Shown: positions 11,419 through 24,784 of the stretch, one piece after another
Position numbering within the stretch: the first letter of the stretch is position 1
How the letters are laid out: each line of letters starts with the position of its first letter
Source of the DNA: Hemerocallis citrina
Taxonomy: Eukaryota; Streptophyta; Magnoliopsida; Asparagales; Asphodelaceae
Reading direction: 5' to 3'
Assembly (NCBI GenBank): GCA_017893485.1
Contig: CM030364.1
Location: 41,209,825 to 41,273,824 of the forward strand
DNA: 64,000 nt
Made by a program: the position numbers and the translations under genes
The notes under the pieces: generated by a model
Told to the model about the DNA's origin: nothing
The model's database searches: none
What the model saw: the letters and a program-made list of their open reading frames with translations, nothing else

Positions 11419-12196
11419 GTTAGTTGGTAAGAAATGATAGAAGAATAGACATGAAAAAGATATCTAGGGACAGTAAAATATAGGTTCTTGATTAGAGCCT
11501 CAAACATTGTAAGCATGCATATTGCATAATAAAATCAAAACTAATAAGCAAGGCCAAGTTGATTAATGGATGGATTTGTTGTGTGACTGGGGAACTGTCC
11601 CTCATTTTTCTCTTCTTTTCTAGACTTAATTAGCAGCAGAATCAGTAGCATGCATGTGTTGTGTTTCTCCTACTGCTTCTTCACTTCCCCCTCGTTTTTT
11701 CTACTATATATATATATCTAGTTTCCTTCTAGCTAAGCTAGGTAACTGTTTGGTCTGTGAGACCTACGGTTCCATTTGCTTCTTCTCTCCCTCACAAATT
11801 GACCACCCCATGTCCCAAAACGTGCTTTTCCTTTTAAATGTTAAAAGCTTTTATCTTTTTAGTACATGTGATACACAAGTTTCTCTTTTCCTTGTATATG
11901 ACATGGTGGGTATAGGGATTATCCCAAAGATGGTATCTGATTACTTATAGTATTACATATGTGCAAATATTGTGGGCAAGGAAGCCAGAGCCTAAAGCTG
12001 CAGGGGCCTAGTGCATATTCGGCCTCTTAAGTTTATTGAACTAGTGCTCATATTCAACTCAGTTTCCATATTTAATTAAAACATAATTAGGCTTGGAAAA
12101 AAGAAAGACGCAAATTGGCTAAGTGAATTAACGAAAATAACCAATGATTTTAATGAAAAGTGAATTCAACCTTACAAATTTTCATTCTTTTTCTAA
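11128..12196. other. Intergenic region
   Basis: I see no supported gene or defined element. It contains a GA run (about 11389-11414) and AT-rich DNA. Confidence 0.5.
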
Positions 12197-13970
12197 TTTT
12201 TTTTTTGAAGAAAAGGTGAATATGGCCACCGTGTTTTATTAATAAGCAATTAACCAAACAAACCCAGCGTACTGCGCCAAATTACAAACTATAAACAGAA
12301 AACTAGAACATAAAGCGACATGACCAGTACATACAATTAGAGCTCACTTCAACACCCTTAGAGAGTGGGCCGACCACAAAACAAGAAACATCAACCCACA
12401 GTCGGCAAGATGGAACCGTCCACAGCTTGACCCCGTCTCCACCAATATTGTACTGGATCCCATCTTGGGCCCAGTCACAAAGCAATGACCAACTAATTGT
12501 ATGTACGTCAACTAAGCTTTGTGCACTGTCTCCTCGGCACGCGCACACCCACCTGAAGCGAATCAAGCGGGATTTAAAGGTTCGCCACTCCCATCCCTCT
12601 CTCCAACTCCCATGAACTCTCCCAATCGCTCTCATATTCGGCCCAGTCAAAGTCGCAACCAAAAAGAGAGCCGTGGAAAGGATACCTTCACATCTCTCAC
12701 ACTTTTGCTCTCTGAAGCGATTTCTCACCAAACAAAACTCTCACTCACCCTAACCACGACCACAGTCAAAGAGAGAGTCGTGAAGAGGATACATTTCCCT
12801 CTCTCACGCTTTTACTCTCTCAAGTGATTTCCCACAAACGCTAACGTACACCTGCACAGAGTAGTGAGAAGCAACATCTTCACTATCTCACTCTCTCACT
12901 CTCTCTCTCACGAAAAAAAACTCGTAACAAATCACAACTAACTGAAGGATCCCCGTCCCCTCTCGCCCTTGCGGGCGGTGAACGTTGTAGATTTCAGGTT
13001 CACTGATGAGGGCGTAGTGGCAGTGCTATCACGGAGCCTGTGGTGTGGCAGTTGATTAAAGGATGTCAAATTCAGGGTGACAACAAAAAAAATCCCTAAC
13101 ACCTCCAATACTAGATTACCACTCAGCTCACCTCATGGGGGGACCCCCGCCTGCGGGCCCAAGCCCTACAACTGTGCTGCAATAAGTGGGCGCATCTCAG
13201 GGGGGGACCCGTCTCAGGCCCAAGCCCAACTACTGTGCTGCACATCAAAAATCTCCCATCTCATCTCACAGATACCAAATACTACTCAACTCCTTCATCT
13301 TATCCCCATCACTTCCCCTCACAGTCAACACACTCACAGACAATCAAATCTCCAACACATCGAGTGATAAACTTCTCGTGGTTGGGCGATTGATTTGAGG
13401 CAGAGGCTTCCCTTCGATGATGGCAGCTTGACTACCACAAGATTGCCAATGTCTCCAAGTGCCCATCGGTTGATCGAAGGTGGCGCCATCGACGGAACCA
13501 TCGCCGCTGTTGCGGCAGTGACGACCGCTGCTCCTTTCGTCGGAGCTAGGCGGGATGGAGCATCGGCGAGAGCACCATTGTCGAGCTTAAGACGACTCGA
13601 CTCGGCGTTGGCTAGCCCTTCCAGCATCGCTCGATCGACCCTTGGAGGAGCACGCCGGAAGTCCTCGACGGGGCGGAGACTGGAGGAGCACACCTGAAGG
13701 AGCTCGACGGGGGTACTGGAGGTCCTCGACCAGACGGAGCGGCACGTCTCTCGATCTGAGTCTTCGACGGTAGTGGAGCGGCGGGAGTAGTGGCGGCGTC
13801 AAGGGAGGGGTGGACGGCGGGGAGGGGCGACCGGGGAGGGGGCGGCGAAACCCTAACCTCCACCCCCTCCAAACTAAATCTCGATTTAGGGTTTTCTTTA
13901 GGAGCTTCTCTCTTTAGAAAATCTAGAGAGAGAAACTCGTGTAGAGTTTAGGATGAGGAGTTGAGAAACC
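12197..13970 (-). mobile_element. Possible truncated non-LTR retroposon, minus orientation
   Basis: Read on the minus strand, the segment starts with a leader-like CT-rich and then GC-rich part (13.4-13.9 kb, with arginine/proline-rich open frames that look like low-complexity 5' sequence). It ends TTAATAAAACACGGTGGCC...TTCTTC plus a run of ten A (12206-12197). An AATAAA-type signal and terminal poly(A) suggest a retroposed unit. Similar strings at both edges (CTTACAAATTTTCA near 12170, CCTACAAATCTTCA near 13967) might be a decayed target duplication. I find no reverse transcriptase, so it is either a truncated LINE or another poly(A) retroposon. Confidence 0.3.
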
Positions 13971-15430
13971 TACAAATCTTCAATTGTTGGGATCTATGTG
14001 GATAGCGCAGATGGTTTAATTGCATTAATTCATATTGGGACATACAACAATATCCAAAATTAAAATATATATGAAGAAGAATTCAAATTAGACTTTATTG
14101 TATCCAGGTACATCGTTTTAACAAGAGATCATATATTCAAGACTTCAACAAGCTGGTCTGCGAAGAAAATAATTTCTTAACTTCGAAAACAAAAAAATGG
14201 CTACATCCAGACGTGTGAGAGACACTACTGGAATCACTGTACAGCTCCTCCAGGCATTCAGGCTTCCTATATATGTAGACGAAGAAGCACAGGTTTGGGT
14301 CTAGATTATAATAATAGAAACTAGTTTGTACAATATTGTACAAACTTATCTCTACTTCTATAATGGGAGTGGGAGAAGGCTTTAGTGTAATTTGTCCATA
14401 TCCCAATCTCTGCAACGCATGTTTAATTAACCTCTACAATATAAATCAATGAAATACGTACAGGACACGTTCAAATTTATTACCCTATCTCTATCTCTCA
14501 AAAAAATAAAAAACCCTACCCTCTTCATCCCCCTCTCTCTATCTGCACCTGCCCCGTGAGAGAAGGATCATGAACAGTAAATGTCAGTCTTTTATTTTAC
14601 GTATTCCGTACGTACTTCTCCCATTATAATATAGATAAATAGAATATAAAAAAATATTGTTCAGACGTGCATTGCACGTGTATTTACTAGTATAATATAA
14701 TATAATATGTTGTGTAACCATGTGCAATATTGTACATAAAATTTTTTAAGATAAGAAAATAATAAAACTACTTTTGAAAAATTCACATAATAATATATAT
14801 ACAATATTGTACAAGTTTTAAGATTTGATTAAGGAATACTATTCCAGTTCAAAATTTGGATGGACAAATAATGATGGGATGGTTGCCTTAAACATTTGCT
14901 TTTTTTTTTAATAAAAAAAATTGAGAAAAATTATTGGATAAAATTAGTTTTAGCATAATATTCGTATAGAAGTATATTGGCTCAGTTTTTAGGTCAAAAA
15001 ATATATATAGTAGGGAGATTGGCAACATTAAACAGGGATGGTATATAGCTCTATACTATGGAAAGTGACATTCCTCAATTCATAGACATGTTCACATGGT
15101 CTACCCTACATATATAATGCTAAAATAAGAACTATATATGGCATCAATCAAATCAATCCTAAATCCTTAATTAATGTCTTCATTTGCGTTTTCATAGGAC
15201 CAAACAAATCAATTTTCTTTCTATTTATAACCAAAATCACTATCATATACTATTGGACAATGCATATTACATACTAGGGGAAAGATGCCGATACGAAGAA
15301 TGCCACAGGAGCCATCTCAACAAGATTAGTCAATAACCAGTTAGACGTCTAACCTTAAACAACTACCGTTGGCTTCAGCTAAAACAGACTCAACCCCAAG
15401 ATCGAGATCTGCCTATGAGAGCATTTATAA
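13971..15430. other. Intergenic region with a Helitron-type 3' end
   Basis: I see no supported gene. Near 14665-14690 the palindrome ACGTGCATTGCACGT is followed by GTATTTACTAG and T, the same Helitron terminus seen elsewhere; its matching 5' end is not identified. A block at about 14617 (CTCCCATTATAATATAGATA) looks like a Helitron 5' end in the opposite orientation. Confidence 0.4.
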
Positions 15431-16192
15431 GAGCATTTGTAGTCGTTTGCTAAATATGCATAATATGCATATTTTCTCGAAAATATCGCTGCAGTCGTTT
15501 GCTAAACATGCATATTTTGCATATTCAGCTACAGTAAATTGCTATAAATGAGAGCGGATTTGAGAATTATGCATAATTTAATGGACGAAACTTTATGTTA
15601 CGTCGTTCGAAAAAAAAATTACTTTTTTAATCGTCGGACGAAACATCAAGTTGTGTCGCACCATTAAAAATTAATTATTACATAATAGAAAAAAGCTGGA
15701 AAATAAAAAAACCCTCGGACGCAACATGATGTTGCGTCCCTCCATCTCCGCAATCATGTTGCGTCCCTCCATCTCCGCAATCCTCGGACGCAACTGAGTT
15801 TTTTAAAAAAAATAAATAAATAAACTTTCATGATATCAGAAGATATACAATGGGTTGAGAATTCACACACACACACACATATATACACTAAACTTTGATC
15901 ATGTGGTAATTATATAGTGTTAATTGTACCCCTAATTGCCGGACGCAACTTCATGTTGCGAATGGCATTTTTTTTTTCTTTTTTCTCCTCCGACGTAATG
16001 TGAACTTGCGTCGCTCAATTAAAAAATATATTTTTCTCTCCGACGCAACTTCGAGCTCCGTCTGATCTGGATTTTCATTATTTAAAATTAAATTGGTAAA
16101 AAATAGCCTTCGGCGACTGCAACAAAATTGTCAAATGCTATATGCATTTATCCATTTAAGCATAATTTACACAATGACGACTGTGGATGCTC
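15431..16192. mobile_element. TAA-flanked MITE with internal palindrome array (copy 1)
   Basis: The left end GAGCATTTGTAGTCGTTTG and right end CGACTGTGGATGCTC are inverted relatives, with TAA on both sides (15428-15430 and 16193-16195). A 3-bp TAA duplication suggests PIF/Harbinger-type mobilisation. The interior is a series of short imperfect palindromes such as GGACGCAACATGATGTTGCG (near 15717) separated by AT-rich spacers. Non-coding. Its ends and internal plan match the two elements at 60-61 kb. Confidence 0.65.
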
Positions 16193-17325
16193 TAAGTGGA
16201 CCATGTTTATTAATTGATCGAGTAATCTTTTTAGGATTTTAAACATGTATACCCCTAACAAATATAATAATATCATATATATTTCTCACAAATATGTATT
16301 TTCATATATGCTCCTAACAATTTGGATTTTATTTCATATTTACCCCTATGTTAAATATCACTAAGTAAACCATGATTTTACCCTTACGAGACAAATCGAA
16401 ATCAAATTAAAAGATCAAATGAGAAAATATTTAATAGTTTTAAGGAAAATAAATGAGGAAACTTATAATCTCTTGTTAAAAAATAAGATTAATGACAAAT
16501 TTGGAGAAGTATCGTGAGAAAGAATATGTAGTTCTCAAAGATGCACTGTCAATCAATCTATTTCTTGAAGAAAAATTAAGAAATTTTAGGAATAGTTAAT
16601 GAGTTTTGGTTGGATTAACAATTACCTGTGATGCTGCAGTTTTAGGTGTGGGAGCACCAGATGTGAGTTTTTGTAATTTGCAGTGGAAATGACAGGTTCT
16701 GAGACAGATTTCAGCCACAAATCTGGATCTGAGATGAGGTTTTTGTGAAGGGCAGGAGAGGGGGTGAAGCTGGTAGCTAGCCTCCCCGGACACTTAAAAA
16801 AATGCCTAAAGACACCGGGAGAGATCCCTTCGACAAGCCCTCCGACGATCTAGTTAATCACTGAAGGAAATGAAAACTAGGGTTCAGGTAGAGAAAAGCT
16901 GATTACCTTTGAAGAGGAGAGGGGGCCTGGTATTTATAGGTAAAGAGAGTGGGTGCCATAACCCTAATGGGTCAGGTTGACCAGCTTCTCTGTGGGCCTG
17001 AGCTAATGGAAGGCCCGCTGGATCCACATGCTTGATCATCAGGGATGAGCGAATTTAGAGGGGATCAGACGGCTCTGCTTGTGCTGGATTATTTACCAAC
17101 ATCATAGGCCCCTACTCCTGGAGGGAGCTATGTACCAGCCATCAAGTAGTCCAATTTTGTGGGAGAGGAGTTCTGCCAAAGAGTGTGCCTGATCACCTCT
17201 AATGTGCCGAGCCGAGCGTCTGGGCGCCAGGCATTGAGCTCAGCGCTGAAGATGGGGGCTGGATTGAGTTAGGGCCGAGTGTCGAGCCTTGAGCGTCGAG
17301 CGAGGCGAATCTGTATTGTAGACAT
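16193..17325. other. Region between MITE and minisatellite; possible LTR-like piece
   Basis: No supported gene. From about 16800 to 17100 the DNA is GC-richer and carries a TATTTATAGG box with a CTAGGGTTC motif. On the minus strand this resembles the promoter part of a plant LTR, possibly belonging to the decayed element that follows. Confidence 0.3.
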
Positions 17326-17815
17326 GAGTTGGCTCGATGTTCATGCCGAGCTCGAGCGAGGTGAACTTGAGGAAAGTCAATAGGTGACTTGAGGTTCATG
17401 CCGAGCATCGAGCGAGGTGAACTTGAGAGAAAGCCAGTCTGTGGCACGAGATTCATGTCGAGCGTCGAGCGAGGTGAACTTGAGAGAAAGCCATAAGGTG
17501 GCTCGAGGTTCATGCCGAGCGTCGAGCGAAGTGAACTTGAGAGAAATCCAGTAGGTGGCTCGAGGTTCATGCTAAGCGTCGAGCGAGGTGAGCTATAGAG
17601 AAAGCCAGTAGGTGGCTCGAGGTTCATGCCGAGCATCGAGCGAGGTGGACTTGAGAGAAAACTAATAGGTGGCTCGAGGTTCATGTTGAGCGTCGAGCGA
17701 GGTGAAATTGAGAGAAAACCAGTAGCTGGTTCGAGGTTCATGCCGAGCGTCGTGCGATGTGAACTTGAAAGAAAACCAGTAGTTGGCTCGAGGTTCATGC
17801 CGAGCGTCGGGGGCA
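17326..17815. repeat. 57-bp tandem repeat (minisatellite), about 9 copies
   Basis: The string TTCATGCCGAGCGTCGAGCG recurs with starts spaced 57 bases apart (near 17453, 17510, 17567, 17624, 17681, 17738, 17795), after two slightly shorter units. Because 57 is a multiple of three, the repeat leaves a 205-codon open frame on the minus strand with a 19-residue period; I regard that frame as a by-product, not a gene. It lies just before the PF04195-like pseudogene. Confidence 0.9.
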
Positions 17816-18182
17816 CATGCGTTACACGTGTGATGCTGATGTCACGATTGTGGAAATAGATGCGTCAAAAAATTAATTTATGTTCTTGTGGGCCATGGTT
17901 GGCACGTGCACAGCACGTGAACTTGTGATGTCACAGGGTATGGGAATCGAGGCGTCTAAATCTTATCCATCGTTGGATCAAGATTTGAGGGCTGAGATGG
18001 TTTCGTGGATGTTGAGGCATTTTCCCTTGCCTATATATGCCTCCACCCCCATCTCATTTCTTACTTTGCCTTCTCTCTCTCTAACTCCTAGAGCTTCTCT
18101 CTCTAGACGCTGTTTTGTAATCGGCAGTAGGTTTTTCAGCATACTCTCCAGCTCTGGTAAAACATGTTAGTGATTTTTCATT

Positions 18183-20969
18183 ATGTCAAGGGCTCAATCC
18201 AATTCTTTTGCCTCTACGTCTGGTCGTCTGGTCCAGGCGGTGCCGATCATGCTAGCGACTTCTCAAGTTGGGAGGGATTTGAAGATGGTACAAGAGAATA
18301 CAATCTCGTGCTGCTCGGCATTCGCAAACCCTTCGTGGTGGAGTCGAACGACTCTAAAGAGGGTGTGGAAGAGGTGGAAGCAGTTGGTGGAGGGGAGGTG
18401 GACGATGAGAACAAAGGAGAAGGGGGAGACGGAGGACGTAGAGGAGGTGGACGATGCTTCACCAGGGCCTCAAACCGATCCGTTTGCCCCGAAGGTGGTT
18501 TAAAAGAAGAAGTTGAAGCGGACCCTACCAGGCAGCCCTGGGGAACCATATGAATTCTTCTCGAAGCATGGGTTAGACGTTCCTCACCTGCCGCAACCGG
18601 TTTCGATCAGGACGTACCCGAACGATCTAGAGGACAAAGTTTGGTATGGAGTGCAGTCCTCTTCTCCGAGCCGACCAAAGCTAAAGATTGACGAGGAGCA
18701 AAGCTCGGTGGTGAGCACTGACCTTCCCGTGATAAGGGCGAGGTACTTCATTCCTTTAGAGTATGAATTGATGGTACCAAACCCCGGAATCCGACCTTTC
18801 GACACCTTGTCTGAATGGTTCTGTGTGTTCCCTGTTGATGCCTTCAACTCAGGGCTGAGGCTACCCTTGCATCCATTTGTAAAGGTCTTGAACTGGGCCG
18901 GCCTATGCCCTATGTAGTTTGGGCCCAATTCCTGGAAACAGCTGGTGTGCTACATCCTACTCAGCGAGAAGAGAGGGTGCCGCTGAAGCTAAAGTAATTC
19001 CGAGCTGCTCTCAATGTGAGTTTTTCGTCAATGTAAGAGTGCATATACTACATCTCCCCTCGGCCTAATCACAGGATCGTCCACGGTCACCCAGATTCCA
19101 TCAAGGGGTGGAAAATAAGTATTTCATTATTTGGAGTCCGACCCCGTGGGATATCCCAACCACGTGGGCATTCTACAAACCGAACCTCAAGCCTCCGAAG
19201 GGGAAGGAGCTTATGGAAGAGGAGTGGGAAGATGTAAAACGGGTCGATGAGGCAATAATATTCGATGGCAGACTGTGCAAGATAGGCACCTAGCCCGGAT
19301 CAGACTGAGCCTTGCCGACCCCTATATATTTTTTGTTTCTTTTTTCTTCGTTCTCACAACTTAGATTTTTCTTCGCAGCAATGGATGACGAGGCAATCGA
19401 GCAGAGGAGGGCCGAATTGGAGAAAAAGGCCGCCCATCAGTCGAAACATAAGAAGAGGCCACCCCAAGGCAGCTCAGAAGGGACTTCAGACCCGAAGTCC
19501 AAAAAGGTGAAGGTATCCAGGGTGCCGAGAACACCCTCGTTGACGAAGTCGATACTGAGCTCCAGCAACCTTAAGGTTGCGAAGTTGCTTTTGAAGGGCG
19601 TCCCGCCACTGAAACCCTCAACGCAAGAGATGGTCGACGAGGCTAGGCTCTTACCGTGGGCTCCCAACTAGTCGGTGAAGGTGGCAGACTCGCTGACTGA
19701 AGGGCCCATAGCGGTAGAGACGGTGACGCACCTTGCTACGCCACGCGACCGGGAGGGCTTCGCCACAGAGACGACCGAGTCGTGCTACATGCGATGGGCC
19801 CAGGCCGACATGGTGGTATGTACTAGTGAATTTCGTACCTTTTCATGTTAATTGCCCTGAAATTTCTAAGTGTTGGTCACTTACTTGTAAGTGACGATTG
19901 CCGGGGCAGGGTTGAGGAGACTTCACGATCAGGAACTCCAGCGTGAAGTAAAGAATGCTCAGCGTTATGAACGGAAAATGAAGGACCTCAAGTTGCGGCT
20001 CGACACCTCCGAGACTCAGGAACAGGCTCTCTGTGCAGAAATGACCTTCTTGACCGTACATCAGGCTCGGAGGAAGAAGGAAATGGAGGTAGAGATCGAG
20101 AGGAAGCTCCAAGAGGTGAGGGTCGCCGCGATGGACAAGGTGATCGCATATCAAAATACGGCCTACAATGGCCATCGAGCACGTGCTTCGCCGGTACCCT
20201 CAATGCGACCTCAAGGACTTTCATTACTCGATGAAGTTTGACGAGGTCTTGCCGACCCCCGGGGGAAATGAAGAGGAGGAGGATGATCGTCCGCTTGGCG
20301 AGGAGGAGGAACCCCGAAATCGAAGTCACATGGAATGAAGAGGTGCTGCACTCTCTCACAGCAATAGCTTTCTCTCCCTTCTTGTTTTTTGTTTTTTCTT
20401 TATTTTTGTACTCGTCGAATGCGGACTGGCCACCGCGATTTTTGTAACGATTTTAAATGAATGGAACGAACTTTTTGGGCCAAGGGCTTTTCCTTTATGT
20501 TGAAGGGACACTTTGTGATTTGGTCAAGTCCATGGGACTCAGAATGATTTGATTTTTACTTTTATGCAAGATTTTTAAGCTTGATCTGGCTGACCCTCGT
20601 GTCGTTGAGCCTGATCTACTTAGGAATCATGTGAGCTTCCTGGATGCTTGTTTGGTGCGCTATCAAAAAAGAGATAGGGACCGGGAGGCGGTCCTTACCT
20701 ACTTCATGAATAGGTCGAAGGAGCTGAGTTTGGAGTCGGCCCATCTGAAGAAGACGATCTCTGACCGAAGTGTGGCTAGTGCTGAGTCCGGGTGGTCGAG
20801 ATCTCTGGCTTCCATTCAACGCTCCTCTTCAGAGTTGCTCATTCGCGAGGTTATTGTGGAGAAGGAATTGGAAATCCAAAAATTGAAGGCGATGCTCGAA
20901 GTGGGAGGATCCCGAATTCGTTCTCCGACCTTGAATCTGGTGGCGCCAGCGAGGCAAGGTGATGCTTAG
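18183..20969 (+). pseudogene. Decayed gypsy-type transposon protein (PF04195-like) with coiled-coil tail
   Basis: In one frame (18183-18917) the motif LPLHPFVKVLNWAGLCP, then after a stop FGPNSWKQLVCYILLSEK, matches the core of the plant family called putative gypsy-type transposon (PF04195). Later blocks in order are a tryptophan-rich piece (19108-19293), a lysine-rich linker (19381-19670) and heptad-like, Glu/Lys/Arg-rich segments (19891-20240 and 20631-20969) typical of the coiled-coil tail. In-frame stops at 18501-18503 and 18915-18917 and a frameshift near 18980 disable it. Some gaps may be introns (GTATGT near 19816). The role of the family is not established; it belongs to large, poorly defined retroelements. 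Confidence 0.55.
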
Positions 20970-21331
20970 AATTCGATAGCTGGAGCCTCCACTTTAGCGT
21001 CTCCTAGGTATTCTGTGGGGGTTGCCAGAGAGCAAACGCACTCAGTTGGACTCGAGTTGGTTTGCGTCAGTCCTAAGGCTCCCCAAGAGGAAGGGTGGGC
21101 CAAGGTTGTAATAGTTGCAATCATACGACCAAGGTTATAACAGTTGTAATCATGTGGTCGAGATTCTAACAGTTGTAATGATGCCTCGCCGATTATCTCA
21201 ATAAAATAACCTTCATATGCTCTTCCGCTCCATGATTGATGTGGGTCTTGACCAATGCTGAGGGGGGCTGTGAGGAATGTACGCCGTGAGGTGAGAATGT
21301 GTAACACCCCGCAAAACTGAGTGACGAAAAT
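20970..21331. other. Junction between two retroelements
   Basis: No gene seen. GAGGTGAGAATG followed by TGTAACACCCCGC (about 21287-21310) could be a purine tract and LTR start from the preceding element, cut short by the next one. Confidence 0.25.
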
Positions 21332-24300
21332 TGTAACTACCGTTTCCGCTACTTTCATTTTTCCCCTTTTTGTAATATTTTATTTATAATTAAATAAAAT
21401 GCTCTATTTTTGTTTCTTGATTATATTTAATTATATCTTGTTCATGAAATTCTCCGTTCTTCTTGTTGGGCTGTTCTTATCGATTCCATTTTCTTCTATT
21501 TAATTGTGAGTATTGTTATTTGAACCATATTGATTGGGATCTATCTTTTATTGAACCCTAAAATCCAATTTCTTTGTTCTTGACCCAAAACTGCTAATCC
21601 AACACCCTAATTGTACCCTATAAATACAACTCTACTGCATATCCTAAAAATTGCACACAATCGAAACCCTAGCCACTTATTCTCTCTCCTCTCTCCTCCC
21701 GTTCTCCCTCTCTGCAGTTTCCCGCCCAAACCACCGAAACCCAATACTGCTCCTTCTCCAGCGAGCCCTTCAACTCCGGCGACCCCCCTTTCGTTGTCAG
21801 CCCCTTCCGTCGACGCCCACACAACCGCCCAACCAAAACCCCGAACCCCCTGTTTCCGATCGTCAGCCAAACCCCCTTTCCCCCGTCATCGACATTGACA
21901 GCCATAACCCTCACTTGCTCTTTCCCCGTCGCACCGCTGTTCGCGCCGCCCATCGTCGCCTGTCGATGCCCTCGCCATCGACGTCGGAGATGCCAGCGTC
22001 GCCGCCGCCCTTAGCCTGGTCGCTGATGCCATTGCCTCTTTGTTAGTGGCTGTTGCTGCAGTTGCTGAGTTCTATTGGATCTTGCGGTTATTGCTTGTCT
22101 CTCTTTTGCACATATATTGCACGTGCTATTGGTGGATTGTGTTAGTTCGTGGGTTCGTTGCTTCGGGATCCTTATCCCGTTATTCTGGGTATTCGTTTCA
22201 CCGCTAATAAGGCAAGTCGCTGTCCTCTTGAATTGTTAATTGTATCAAATTCAAGTTTTGTTGAAAATCTTGCAAGTGGATCCCTTGTTTATTGTATTAT
22301 ACTTTGTCCATCTCTTCGTTGGGTCTATTGAGAGTTTACATGAGCTAACTCCAATATTCTTGACATCGTACCACTTTTGACTCTAAATATTGGATTGTTC
22401 ATGCATTCATATAGAAATGATAATAGGGTTAACCGTATAATCTAGACACGATTAATTATTGTAGAGATAATTGCTAGGTTGTATGTTGTTTGATCGATTG
22501 ATGGTTGGTTGATGATAAATTAATGTATGTGTGTGTTCTCATTTTTTTATTTATCATGTTTTATACCCTTCATGCTGATTGAGATGTTTATCGACTAGTA
22601 GAATTGATATCCATCATGTTTAAATTAATTTATTTTCAAGAAAACTACACAAAACCTGTATATTGCTTGCTGGCCTGTATCTTGACTGCTGTTTTTGAAC
22701 CAGTAAATGATCTTAAAATGAATTACTTTATGAATATAAATTGTAGCCTTATCTTTCTAGTTTCCAGAACATCTTGAATTTTTGAATTCCGAGTTATGTA
22801 GCAAAAGTTATGCCCGTTTTACTACAGCTGTGTTTTTACTTTCAGATTTTCAGATTCTCGTATCTTCCATGTTTAAACAGTAAAAAGACTGATCAAATGA
22901 TAAATTTTACTCTAAAATTTCCAGATTATTTCTTAACATGTTTAGGAGTCTGGAAAATATTTTTAATGAATTTATTATTGAGTTTTTGCTGATTCTAAAA
23001 ATAAAATAATGTGATGTCAAATTTCTGCCTGAATATGAAATCCGTAAAGAACATTGTGATTGACCTAGCTACTGTAGTCGGATTTTGACTTTAAATATGT
23101 GTTGGAACCGTGTGGAAGTCTAGTTTCTAGAACTTCTGACGGATTCAGTTTTCGAGTTTTAAAACAGCGGAAAACTGCATTTTTGTACAGACTGCTCTTG
23201 CGGTCCAGAATTTCATTTTTCAGTTTTTAATAGATTAATTATTCATATATCGTACTATTGCATGAATTAATGTATGTATGATGCATTGCACGATCCTAAT
23301 GAGTTATTTTCACCATTCTAATCGTCCTATTCATGTTACCGTCCTATTCATGTTACCGTCCTTTTGTTCTCCTATTGATACTATTGTTCATCTCATATCT
23401 TAAATTGCATATTGTATTGTTGCATTGATAAAGTAATTAATAAGTCGGGGTGTAAGAGATTGACTAGAGTAGTTGATGATATAGAGACTGTACTCGGATG
23501 ATGGCCTGTGTTATTCCCATTATCGTCATTGTGTAAGAAATTACACCATAGCCATGTTATTACCGTTATCGTCATCATACCTAGTACATGAACTATAGAA
23601 TCTACCAGACTACCAGTATGGTCTAAAAGAAATTGATTGTATGCATCGAACCTGTGGTATGGAATATATGGAACACAGTAGTACATGCATTAGTTAGGAT
23701 TTAAAATTATTAATAGACATAAAGATTGACACATCACCGACATTGCATATTGTTCATCATTGTTCTATTGATATCGAATATTGGCTAAGTGTTACCATTA
23801 TTGATCATTGATTATTGTTACCGAATATTGAATCATTGTTTATAGCCATTGATCAATTACCGTGATATTGATTATTGATTATCGTGTCATGTTATTGATT
23901 CATACTGATCCATTGATTCATTGTTATACCGTTATTCCATTGTTCCTTATTTTCTTTACTTGTTGTCCATGACTTGATCTAAGGACAATTTTTCTTCTCT
24001 TTTTAGATGAAGTGTTCACAGGTAATGAAGGAGAGTTGTCTGCTGGGATTGGAGTACAGACATTCTAAAGACTTAATACTTTCTAATTGCTTATCACTTT
24101 AATGAACTATTGTATTGAGACTTATTGCTATTGTGTCTCAGACTTATTATTGTATTGGGATTTATTATTGTATTGAGCTTATGTTCCAAATTTTATTATT
24201 GTTTCCAGACGTTGGATTATTATTGTATTTGGATATTTTTATTGTTTCATTCCAAGTATTATTGTTCATAAGATTATTATTATTGCCTGCACAATTTTTC

Positions 24301-24415
24301 TGTATTGATTATATTGTTGATTTGATTGGATAAACAGCTTATGGGTGACGTTAGTCATTCGCTGGGCCAATGTCATATACTCGTATTCCGTATTTTTGGG
24401 AAGCGGGGCATGACA
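21332..24415 (+). repeat. 5' LTR of the Tekay-type element
   Basis: Runs from TGTAACTACC to GGGGCATGACA, about 3,084 bp. Open frames in its GC-rich part (21.6-22.05 kb) are matched by shifted, non-conserved frames in the other LTR and are not called as genes. A direct repeat CCTATTCATGTTACCGT occurs at about 23326-23360. Confidence 0.8.
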
Positions 24416-24784
24416 AGATCTTTAGTAGTATTAGAGCCCTGGTTTGGATAATATATCAGTCAAACGTGACTAACGAAAGAAAGTTTGGCTTTGATTGATA
24501 TATTAATTAGATTTGGGTTTTATCGGTTTGACTCAACAGTATATGCAATACAGTGATCGCATGAACAATTGATATTCAACCAATGATCTGGAAACTAGTC
24601 TCATTTGATTCCTTTTTTATCCTTTCCATTCATTGATTCCTTATTGGGTACAATTTTATTCTTTACATACCTATATTCTTTGATTCCAGTGTCATATGTT
24701 CTTCTTCTTCTTCCTACTTGGTCCGCCGTTCAGTATAGCGTGATCTACAACGACATGTCTACAGCTTAGAGCTTCACCATCAGA

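Noticed and set aside
12303..12731. 142-codon minus-strand frame
   Set aside because: No recognisable domain, inside a probable truncated retroposon, and no conserved neighbours.
14137..14415. 92-codon minus-strand frame
   Set aside because: No domain recognised, not joined to any other exon, and mostly AT-rich.
17199..17816. 205-codon minus-strand frame with a 19-residue repeat
   Set aside because: It is produced by a 57-base minisatellite whose unit is a multiple of three; no domain, and no splice or promoter support.
21607..22046. Overlapping proline- and serine-rich frames in the gypsy LTR (and at 28738-29333)
   Set aside because: They lie in GC-rich LTR sequence, are not conserved in frame between the two LTR copies, and have no recognisable domain.
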